DNA from: an uncultured Clostridia bacterium | GTDB lineage: Bacteria; Bacillota; Clostridia; Christensenellales; UBA1242 | DNA: 5,226 nt | Reading direction: 5' to 3' | NCBI GenBank assembly: GCA_944349915.1 | Contig: CALVNU010000067.1 | Coordinates: forward strand, 1 to 5,226 | Shown here: piece by piece, positions 1 through 4,561 of the stretch | How positions within the stretch are numbered: the stretch's first letter is position 1 | Layout of the letters: each line of letters opens with the position of its first letter | The notes under the pieces: model-generated | The model's database searches: none | Told to the model about the DNA's origin: nothing | What the model saw: only the letters and a program-made list of their open reading frames with translations | Position numbers and translations under genes: made by a program

Positions 1-1
1 A

Positions 2-268
2 ACCGAAAAACTTAAAAAAATCATTCCTCGTCAACTTTTTGAAGTTCCTATCCAAGCAGCCATTGGCAACAAAATTATTGCGCGTGAAACAGTTTCTGCC
101 ATGCGTAAAGATGTGCTTGCAAAATGTTATGGTGGAGATATTACTCGAAAAAGAAAACTTCTTGAAAAACAAAAAGAAGGCAAAAAGAGAATGAGGAAAA
201 TTGGCTCCGTTGAAATTCCTTCGGAAGCCTTTATGTCCATACTCAAACTTGATGACGGTGATAAATAA
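2..268 (+). CDS. lepA: Elongation factor 4 (LepA), C-terminal end, 5'-truncated by the window
   Basis: This is the last 88 codons of LepA/EF4, a ribosome-associated translational GTPase related to EF-G that acts on stalled or misregistered ribosomes. Only the LepA-specific C-terminal domain is visible; the GTPase domains lie before the window. The family signature is clear: an AIGNKIIARETVSAMRKDV-type stretch (residues 20-38 of the fragment), then CYGGDITRKRKLLEKQKEGK (42-61), a basic segment that contacts the ribosome in this family, then the VEIPSEAF motif (70-77). The frame is open from base 2 to the TAA at 266-268. That stop shares its last A with the ATG of hemW (TAATG), so the two genes are probably co-transcribed and translationally coupled. 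The lepA-hemW order is common in Bacillota. Nothing in the visible part looks damaged. Confidence 0.97.
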   Translation, partial: TEKLKKIIPRQLFEVPIQAAIGNKIIARETVSAMRKDVLAKCYGGDITRKRKLLEKQKEGKKRMRKIGSVEIPSEAFMSILKLDDGDK

Positions 269-1353
269 TGGCTGGTATATATGTGCATATTCCATTTTGT
301 GAAAGCAAGTGCTACTATTGCGCCTTTTCTTCTTTTGTTAAAAATGATGAGTGGGAAAAATATTTTAAAACCTTGATTGAGCAAATTTTATCTTCACCTT
401 ATTCCGTTAAGGTGGAGAGCATTTTTATTGGTGGTGGAACTCCAAGCGTGGTTGATAAAAAATATATTGAGCAGATTTTGTTGGCAATTAAAGCAAAATT
501 TGATGTTGCGGATAATGTTGAGATAACAATAGAGGCAAATCCAAATTCGCTTGACAGAGAAAAACTTGAGTTTTACAAAAAAATTGGCATCACACGATTG
601 TCAATTGGTGTTCAATCACTTGATAACGGGATGCTAAAAACACTTGGAAGAAAACACAACAAAAAACAGGTTTTTTATGCACTAAAAGAAGCAAAAAAGG
701 CAGGATTTGAAAATATAAATTGCGACCTTTTGCTTGGTCTTGAGGGGCAAACCTATTTTAAATTGAAAAAAGAAGTTGATGCATTAAAAAAATATGTTAC
801 ACATTTTTCATGCTATATGCTACAAATTGAAGATGGAACTTTGCTTGAGAAGATGGTTTTGAATGGTCAAATAAAATTACCACTTGATGACAAAACGGTG
901 ACAAATTATTTAAAATTGACAAAATATTTGCATAAAAATGGCTTTTTACAGTATGAAATTTCAAATTTTGCAAAAAAAGGATATAAATGCAGACACAATC
1001 TCAATTATTGGACAAGGGGAGATTATCTCGGCTTTGGACTGTCGGCGCATTCTTTTGTTAACAAAAAAAGATGGGCAAACGCAAACACCTTTGCAAAATT
1101 TTATGCGGAAGAAAAACTCTTTGAAGAAGATTTGACAGACAAGCAAATTGTGGAAGAGATGATTATGCTTGGGTTAAGATGTGAAGAAGGGGTTGATAAA
1201 AAGCAATTAAAAGAACAAGGCTATGATATTGAACAAAATCTAAATTATGACAGGCTTATTAAGACAGGTATTATCTTTGAAGAAGGTGATAAAATAAAAA
1301 TAAACCCCGACTATTACGGGGCTTCAAATCTTGTTATAGAACAACTTTTTTAA
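268..1353 (+). CDS. hemW: HemW-type radical SAM protein (heme chaperone, formerly called oxygen-independent coproporphyrinogen III oxidase-like)
   Basis: The protein has 361 residues, slightly shorter than the roughly 380 usual for HemW. It belongs to the radical SAM superfamily: CESKCYYC (11-18) supplies the three cysteines of the 4Fe-4S cluster. The next residues are Ala-Phe, so the fourth cysteine of true HemN (CX3CX2CXC) is absent. GGGTP (55-59) is the SAM-binding glycine motif. EANP (89-92), RLSIGVQSLD (110-119), NCDLLLGLEGQT (151-162), HNLNYW (243-248; the HNxxYW motif of HemW) and GFGLSAHSF (255-263) follow in family order. HemW is known as a heme-binding chaperone rather than a coproporphyrinogen oxidase; whether this organism uses heme cannot be seen here. 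The ATG overlaps the lepA stop by one base, with a weak GGTGA site at 257-261. In many Bacillota hrcA-grpE-dnaK follow; here they do not. The last codons also contain a probable terminator for the opposite strand. Confidence 0.95.
   Translation: MAGIYVHIPFCESKCYYCAFSSFVKNDEWEKYFKTLIEQILSSPYSVKVESIFIGGGTPSVVDKKYIEQILLAIKAKFDVADNVEITIEANPNSLDREKLEFYKKIGITRLSIGVQSLDNGMLKTLGRKHNKKQVFYALKEAKKAGFENINCDLLLGLEGQTYFKLKKEVDALKKYVTHFSCYMLQIEDGTLLEKMVLNGQIKLPLDDKTVTNYLKLTKYLHKNGFLQYEISNFAKKGYKCRHNLNYWTRGDYLGFGLSAHSFVNKKRWANANTFAKFYAEEKLFEEDLTDKQIVEEMIMLGLRCEEGVDKKQLKEQGYDIEQNLNYDRLIKTGIIFEEGDKIKINPDYYGASNLVIEQLF
1289..1324 (-). terminator. Probable intrinsic terminator of the minus-strand gene, inside the hemW coding sequence
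   Basis: Read on the minus strand, AAGCCCCG (1324-1317) can pair with CGGGGTTT (1309-1302) around a 7-base loop. This gives an 8-bp stem with five G-C pairs and one G-U wobble. The transcript then runs into TTTATTTTTATTTT (1304-1291). A GC-rich stem followed by a U-rich tract, 26 bases beyond the stop of the minus-strand gene, is the form expected of a rho-independent terminator. On the plus strand the same stem is followed by CAAATCTTG, with no U tract, so it should act in one direction only. The sequence also encodes hemW residues of the INPDYYGAS region. No folding energy was calculated. Confidence 0.72.
1331..1351 (+). terminator. Possible weak terminator at the end of hemW
   Basis: TTGTT (1331-1335) and AACAA (1340-1344) form a 5-bp inverted repeat with a 4-base loop. 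It is followed by C and six T residues (1346-1351) that run into the hemW stop codon. The position and T tract suit the end of the lepA-hemW transcript. The stem has a single G-C pair, however, and would be unstable alone, so this is only a candidate. I see no better plus-strand terminator between hemW and ylxM. Without one, lepA-hemW transcripts would run antisense through the minus-strand gene. Confidence 0.2.
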
Positions 1354-1688
1354 AAATTTTCATTTAAAAAGGTGTCAAAATTTTTATTTATAAATTGTTC
1401 TATTTTTAAGTTTAAAATTTTGATATTATTTGTCATTTCATTAAATTGTTGTTGATTGAAAAGTTTAAAAATTTCTGTCAAGTTTTGATAAATTTCTTTT
1501 TTTACTTTTTCACAGATTTCAAATGTAGGATTGAGTTTCACAATAAAATTTTCAAGTTTAAAATAATTAGGGTTTAAATTTGAATAAAATTCACTAATTT
1601 TTAATTTGTTCTTTCCGTTGAAATAATTGATACGCTCTTGCTCTTGTTTTATCAATGTTTTTCCATCAATAATTTGCTTTTTGTTCAT
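1350..1688 (-). CDS. Hypothetical protein, 112 residues, Lys/Asn-rich, unrecognised
   Basis: I do not recognise this protein. It starts MNKKQIIDGK and is rich in Lys, Asn, Ile, Phe and Glu. It has one cysteine (59), no signal peptide and no hydrophobic stretch long enough for a membrane helix. The pattern suggests a mostly helical soluble protein: a charged N-terminal third with LIKQEQERI (12-20), a middle with two similar LNP turns (38-40, 52-54), and a C-terminal part of amphipathic helices (about 56-108). The ATG at 1688 is chosen because AAAAAGGA (1703-1696) lies 7 bases before it. An in-frame ATG at 1727 extends the reading frame by 13 codons but falls inside the promoter spacer and would not be transcribed. 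The gene has its own promoter and terminator and converges on hemW with overlapping stops. It is more AT-rich than its neighbours. A lineage-specific accessory gene is likely; a spurious ORF is less likely given the matching signals. Confidence 0.72.
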   Translation of the reverse strand: MNKKQIIDGKTLIKQEQERINYFNGKNKLKISEFYSNLNPNYFKLENFIVKLNPTFEICEKVKKEIYQNLTEIFKLFNQQQFNEMTNNIKILNLKIEQFINKNFDTFLNENF

Positions 1689-1711
1689 GTCTATATCCTT
1701 TTTATGTTGAT

Positions 1712-1740
1712 ATTGTAGCACAACCATGTCGGCTAGTCAA
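1712..1740 (-). promoter_or_regulatory. Near-consensus vegetative (sigma-A type) promoter of the minus-strand hypothetical gene
   Basis: On the minus strand TTGACT (1740-1735) and TACAAT (1717-1712) are separated by exactly 17 bases. The -10 box is preceded by TGC, an extended -10 (TGn) element. Each hexamer differs from consensus at one position. Transcription should begin near 1705, leaving a leader of only about 17 bases that contains the ribosome binding site AAAAAGGA (1703-1696). A-tracts and T-tracts upstream (about 1743-1760) could act as an UP element. Confidence 0.8.
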
Positions 1741-1753
1741 TAGTGATATAAAA

Positions 1754-1769
1754 AAATTTTGCAAAATTT
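1754..1769. repeat. Perfect 16-bp AT-rich palindrome between the divergent promoters
   Basis: AAATTTTGCAAAATTT is identical to its own reverse complement, with its centre between 1761 and 1762. It lies in the space between the two -35 boxes (1740 on the minus strand, 1789 on the plus strand), 13 bases beyond one and 19 before the other. It could be a regulator binding site serving both promoters, or simply bendable A/T-tract DNA acting as an UP element. Short A/T palindromes arise by chance in DNA this AT-rich, so a regulatory role is only inferred. Confidence 0.4.
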
Positions 1770-1788
1770 GTAAAAATCAAAAAAATGC

Positions 1789-1817
1789 TTGCTTTTTTCT
1801 TTTTGATGTGTTATTAT
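1789..1817 (+). promoter_or_regulatory. Vegetative (sigma-A type) promoter of the ylxM-ffh operon
   Basis: TTGCTT (1789-1794) and TATTAT (1812-1817) are separated by 17 bases. An A-rich stretch, 1771-1786, lies just upstream and could serve as an UP element. Transcription should start near 1824, about 34 bases before the ylxM ATG. This is the only good promoter I see for the plus-strand genes from ylxM on. The -35 matches consensus at four of six positions and the -10 at five of six. Confidence 0.65.
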
Positions 1818-1849
1818 CTTTTTGTAAAGTAAAACTGCTTTACAAAAAG
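1818..1849 (+). promoter_or_regulatory. Perfect 12-bp inverted repeat over the ylxM transcription start and ribosome binding site
   Basis: CTTTTTGTAAAG (1818-1829) and CTTTACAAAAAG (1838-1849) are exact reverse complements separated by TAAAACTG. The first arm begins directly after the -10 box and contains the predicted start point. The second arm overlaps the ylxM Shine-Dalgarno (AAAGGA, 1846-1851). If transcription starts near 1824, only the inner GTAAAG/CTTTAC pairs exist in the RNA and the ribosome site stays free, which favours a DNA operator. If it starts at or before 1818, the full hairpin would mask the ribosome site. The structure is seen directly; its role is inferred. Confidence 0.6.
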
Positions 1850-1857
1850 GACAAACT

Positions 1858-2139
1858 ATGAAGGTTGAAGATAACTTGTATTATGCGGAACTTTTTGATG
1901 TTTATCGAGAACTTTTGACCAAACTGCAACAGCAGGCGCTTGAGTTTTATCTTGACGAAAACTTGACTTTAAGTGAGATTGCTGAAAATGAAGGCGTTTC
2001 ACGACAAGCGGTTAAGGATAGCATTGACAAAGCCATAGCAAAACTTACCAGTTTGGAAAAGAAACTGGGATTTTATCAAAGGCTTAAGATGCTTGAAGAT
2101 GAAATCGAAAAACTTAAAAGCAAAAAAGGGGATAATTGA
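1858..2139 (+). CDS. ylxM: YlxM family (UPF0122) putative helix-turn-helix protein linked to the signal recognition particle
   Basis: This small protein of 93 residues belongs to the YlxM/UPF0122 family, which is found beside ffh in Bacillota and is reported to associate with the signal recognition particle; the residues usual for the family number about 105-110. The central part, LTLSEIAENEGVSRQAVKDS (36-55), is a clear helix-turn-helix like sigma factor region 4. It is preceded by helices with LLTKLQQQALEFYLDENL (19-36) and followed by a charged, coiled-coil-like C-terminal helix (about 64-90). The ATG at 1858 has AAAGGA at 1846-1851, 6 bases upstream. It is the first gene after the promoter. 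Its TGA overlaps the ffh ATG (TGATG), implying coupled translation. A DNA-binding or autoregulatory role at the adjacent inverted repeat is possible but not shown. The C-terminus is slightly short compared with relatives. Confidence 0.9.
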   Translation: MKVEDNLYYAELFDVYRELLTKLQQQALEFYLDENLTLSEIAENEGVSRQAVKDSIDKAIAKLTSLEKKLGFYQRLKMLEDEIEKLKSKKGDN

Positions 2140-3449
2140 TGGCACTTTTCAATTCATTATCTGAAAGGTTTAACCACATTTTTTCAAAACTCAAAAATCG
2201 TGGCAAACTTACAGAACTTGAAATTAAAGAAGCAATGCGAGAAGTTCGAATGGCTCTTCTTGAGGCCGATGTTAACTATCTTGTTGCCAAGGAGTTTGTG
2301 AAAAATGTTTCCGAAAAAGCAGTCGGTGATGAAGTTTTAAAAAGTTTAACGCCTTCACAACAAGTTATCAAGATTGTTCGAGATGAACTTACTGCTCTTA
2401 TGAGTAGCAACAATCAAAAACTTCAAGTTGCATCATCTTTGCCAACTGTTATAATGATGTGCGGGCTCCAAGGTGCTGGAAAAACAACCATGTGTGCAAA
2501 ACTTGGTGCTTATCTTAAAAAGAGTGGCAAAAAACCGTTGCTTGTTGCCTGCGACATTTACAGACCAGCAGCAATCAACCAATTGCAAATTGTTGGGAAA
2601 CAGGCGAATGTTGAAGTTTTTGAAAAGGGAACGCAAAACCCAGTTAAAACTGCAGAACAGGCTGTCCAGCATGCAAGAAAGCAGGGCTTTGACACAGTTA
2701 TCATCGATACGGCGGGCAGGCTTCATATTAATGAAGAATTGATGAATGAACTTAAAAATATCAAAGCAAAAGTCAATCCGACAGAAATTTTGCTTGTTGT
2801 TGATGCCATGACTGGTCAAGATGCTGTTACTGTTGCCGAAAGTTTTAATAAAGACCTTGATATTACCGGTGTAATTCTTACCAAACTTGATGGTGATACC
2901 AGAGGTGGTGCAGCGCTTTCAATCAAAGCAATCACAGGTAAGCCTATCAAATTTACTGGCGTTGGTGAAAAGATTGGAGATATTGAACCTTTCTATCCAG
3001 ACCGAATTGCCAGCAGAATTCTTGGAATGGGTGATGTGCTGTCGCTTATTGAAAAGGCGCAAGAGGCAGTTAGCGAAGAAGAAGCCAAGGCTCTTGAAAA
3101 GAAATTTAGAGAAAATTCTTTTACTTTTGATGACTATCTCAAACAAATCGAAAGTTTAAAAAAAATGGGGAATTTGAAAGACCTTTTGGCTATGATACCG
3201 GGCATTGGCAACAAAATTAAAAACCTTGACATTGATGAACATCAAATTGTTGTAAACAAGGCAATTATTCAATCAATGACGCCAAATGAGCGTTTGCATC
3301 CAGAAATTATCAAGGCAAGCAGGCGACAACGAATTGCCAGCGGAAGCGGAACATCTGTGCAACAGGTCAATCAACTTCTTAAACAGTTTGAACAATCAAA
3401 AGAGATGATGAAACAACTAAAAAATGGAAAAATGAAAAAATTTATGTAG
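2139..3449 (+). CDS. ffh: Signal recognition particle protein Ffh (SRP54)
   Basis: Ffh binds the signal sequence of nascent membrane and secreted proteins together with SRP RNA. It delivers ribosomes to the receptor FtsY at the membrane, both proteins acting as GTPases. The 436-residue protein is nearly full family length (about 445). It has the N helical domain (1-100), then the G domain with P-loop GLQGAGKT (109-116), the SRP insertion region with CDIYRPAAINQLQ (138-150), DTAGR (190-194), TKLDGDTRGGAA (248-259) and GVGEKIGDIEPF (274-285). The M domain runs from about 297, with MGNLKDLLAMIPGIG (343-357) and the RNA-binding motif SRRQRIASGSGT (394-405). The ATG at 2139 is chosen over the in-frame TTG at 2136 because AAGGGG (2126-2131) sits 7 bases before it and it starts MALFNSLSER as expected. 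It overlaps the ylxM stop by one base. No SRP RNA gene is in the window. Confidence 0.98.
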   Translation: MALFNSLSERFNHIFSKLKNRGKLTELEIKEAMREVRMALLEADVNYLVAKEFVKNVSEKAVGDEVLKSLTPSQQVIKIVRDELTALMSSNNQKLQVASSLPTVIMMCGLQGAGKTTMCAKLGAYLKKSGKKPLLVACDIYRPAAINQLQIVGKQANVEVFEKGTQNPVKTAEQAVQHARKQGFDTVIIDTAGRLHINEELMNELKNIKAKVNPTEILLVVDAMTGQDAVTVAESFNKDLDITGVILTKLDGDTRGGAALSIKAITGKPIKFTGVGEKIGDIEPFYPDRIASRILGMGDVLSLIEKAQEAVSEEEAKALEKKFRENSFTFDDYLKQIESLKKMGNLKDLLAMIPGIGNKIKNLDIDEHQIVVNKAIIQSMTPNERLHPEIIKASRRQRIASGSGTSVQQVNQLLKQFEQSKEMMKQLKNGKMKKFM

Positions 3450-3576
3450 GTATATCTTTGCAAGCAAACTTTGGTGATTTAAAAACAAAAGCCAGAGATA
3501 AAAACACAAAATTGTCAACAGGCTTTAAAATCAAAGAGTTGCTTTCAATTTTATATAATTCTTAAAGGAGGAAAAA
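3450..3576 (+). other. 127-base gap between ffh and rpsP, function unclear
   Basis: This is the only sizeable gap inside the operon. It contains a 6-bp inverted repeat, AAAGCC (3488-3493) and GGCTTT (3521-3526), with a 27-base loop and no T tract, so it is not a convincing terminator. A perfect TATAAT (3554-3559) has no matching -35 and would start transcription within the rpsP ribosome binding site, so I do not call it a promoter. There is no SRP RNA core and no recognisable riboswitch. The -1 frame relative to ffh is open across it to a TAA at 3563-3565 (see findings). The strong AAAGGAGG site (3564-3571) of rpsP ends it. Confidence 0.5.
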
Positions 3577-3825
3577 ATGGCAGTAAAAATAAGACTTACA
3601 AGACTTGGAGCAAAAAAGGCTCCATTCTATAGAGTTGTTGTTGCTGATTCAAGAGCACCAAGAGATGGCAAGTTTATTGACATTATTGGAACTTACAATC
3701 CACTTACTGACCCAGCAGAAATCAAAATTAATGCTGAAAAAGCAGAAAAGTGGCTCAAAAATGGCGCTACACCAACTGACACAGCAAAACAACTGCTTGT
3801 AAAAAGCGGAATAATCACAAAATAA
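3577..3825 (+). CDS. rpsP: Small ribosomal subunit protein bS16
   Basis: bS16 is a primary assembly protein that binds the 5' domain of 16S rRNA in the 30S subunit. The 82-residue length is normal for the family. The N-terminal signature is complete: VKIRLTRLGAKKAPFYRVVV (3-22), followed by ADSRAPRDGKFIDIIGTYNP (23-42). A lysine-rich C-terminal part then carries the usual AEKAEKWLKNGATPTDT pattern (53-69). The start is firm: AAAGGAGG at 3564-3571 lies 5 bases before the ATG, the strongest ribosome site in the window, as expected for a highly expressed ribosomal protein. The TAA at 3823-3825 overlaps the Shine-Dalgarno of khpA by two bases. Its place after ffh and before khpA-rimM-trmD matches the usual Bacillota operon. 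Confidence 0.98.
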   Translation: MAVKIRLTRLGAKKAPFYRVVVADSRAPRDGKFIDIIGTYNPLTDPAEIKINAEKAEKWLKNGATPTDTAKQLLVKSGIITK

Positions 3826-3835
3826 GGAGAGGGAA

Positions 3836-4069
3836 ATGGTTGAACTTGTTGAGTTTTTAGTAAAAAAACTTGTGAGCGATGAAGATTTGGTTAAAGTAAG
3901 TCAAGAAGAAGGCGAGAATGGTGAAATAACCATTCATGTTGAAGTTGGACCCGATGATATGGGAAAAGTTATTGGGAAAAACGGAAAAATTGCTTCTGCA
4001 ATACGCACTTTTGTCAAATCTATCGCCTCTCGTGAACACAAAAAAGTTTTTGTGAAATTTGGAGAGTAA
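3836..4069 (+). CDS. khpA: KH-domain RNA-binding protein KhpA (YlqC family)
   Basis: This 77-residue protein consists almost entirely of one KH domain. The RNA-binding GxxG loop is GKNG (47-50) within MGKVIGKNGKIASAIRTFVK (42-61), the typical motif of the family. In other Bacillota KhpA pairs with KhpB (Jag/EloR) and binds many RNAs; it affects cell elongation and division in streptococci. No khpB is in the window. The ATG at 3836 follows AAGGAG (3824-3829) by 6 bases; that site overlaps the rpsP stop. The stop abuts the rimM start with no gap. Its position between rpsP and rimM is standard. Length and motif are ordinary and nothing looks altered. Confidence 0.95.
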   Translation: MVELVEFLVKKLVSDEDLVKVSQEEGENGEITIHVEVGPDDMGKVIGKNGKIASAIRTFVKSIASREHKKVFVKFGE

Positions 4070-4561
4070 ATGTCTAAAATCGAAATTGCAAAAATCTTGA
4101 AACCGCAAGGAATAAAGGGGGAGGTTAAAGCGTTGCCTCTCACCAACCTCCTTGCTGTTTTTAAAAAATTGAAAACTTGCCTTGTTGGAGAAAGCGAATT
4201 TGAAATTTCTCATATTTCATTAAGGCAAGGCTTTTTGTATATAACTTTTAATGGTATATCTTCTCGCAATGATGCCGAAACTTTGAGAAATAAACTTATA
4301 TACATTGAAAGGGAAGACCTTGAAAAAGAAAAAGCAGAAGACGAATTTTTGATTGACGAACTTATCGGCATGCTTTTGTATAACGAAAAAGGTGAGTTTG
4401 TTGGGCAAATCTTGGAAGTTGTCAATTATGGCGGATGCGATGTGTTTGTTATTGAAAAAGAAGGGCGAAGAATGGAAGTTCCATATATTGAAGGTGTGTT
4501 TACCGCTCAAGATGGAACGCTTGTTGTAAATCAACAGAAATTTGATGAGGTATGTGTATGA
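4070..4561 (+). CDS. rimM: 16S rRNA processing / 30S maturation factor RimM
   Basis: RimM binds ribosomal protein uS19 and helps mature the 3' domain (head) of the 30S subunit. The 163 residues show both family domains. The N-terminal RimM barrel opens with IEIAKILKPQGIKGEVKALP (4-23), including the G-I-K-G-E turn, and contains the region ISSRNDAETLRNKLIYIERE (63-82). The C-terminal PRC barrel starts near EFLIDELIGMLLYNEKGEFV (92-111) and includes VVNYGGCDVFVI (117-128) and EVPYIEGVF (136-144). The ATG follows the khpA stop directly; GGAG (4061-4064), within the end of khpA, serves as ribosome site 5 bases upstream. The TGA overlaps the trmD ATG by four bases (ATGA, 4558-4561). Divergence from well-studied homologues is normal for this poorly conserved family; the context supports the call. 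Confidence 0.95.
   Translation: MSKIEIAKILKPQGIKGEVKALPLTNLLAVFKKLKTCLVGESEFEISHISLRQGFLYITFNGISSRNDAETLRNKLIYIEREDLEKEKAEDEFLIDELIGMLLYNEKGEFVGQILEVVNYGGCDVFVIEKEGRRMEVPYIEGVFTAQDGTLVVNQQKFDEVCV

Noticed and set aside
127..384. 85-codon minus-strand frame over the lepA/hemW junction.
   Set aside because: It is antisense to two conserved genes, and the product looks like a reverse-frame shadow.
1689..1727. An upstream ATG at 1727 would add 13 residues to the minus-strand protein.
   Set aside because: It lies between the -35 and -10 boxes of the only good promoter and has no ribosome site, whereas the ATG at 1688 has AAAAAGGA at proper spacing.
2136..2138. TTG one codon before the ffh ATG as start.
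   Set aside because: The ATG at 2139 has better spacing to AAGGGG and gives the usual N-terminus.
2433..2819. 128-codon open frame opposite ffh, and other frames overlapping ffh, rpsP, khpA, rimM and hemW.
   Set aside because: They lie wholly inside well-identified genes, lack ribosome sites and resemble no protein family; they are by-products of the codon pattern of the real genes.
3488..3526. AAAGCC/GGCTTT inverted repeat as a terminator after ffh.
   Set aside because: Six pairs with a 27-base loop and no T tract directly after; the following bases are AAAATCAAAG.
3554..3559. Perfect TATAAT before rpsP as a promoter.
   Set aside because: No -35-like hexamer lies 16-19 bases upstream and no TGn extension is present. 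Transcription would start within the rpsP ribosome site.
3450..3563. Possible SRP RNA gene or riboswitch between ffh and rpsP.
   Set aside because: The conserved SRP RNA core (GGAA tetraloop stem with GGTCAGG/AGCAGCC) is absent, and no known riboswitch pattern or strong stem is visible.
4552..4554. ATG two codons upstream as the trmD start.
   Set aside because: It is only one base after the GAGG site, and the family N-terminus MKIDIL begins at 4558.
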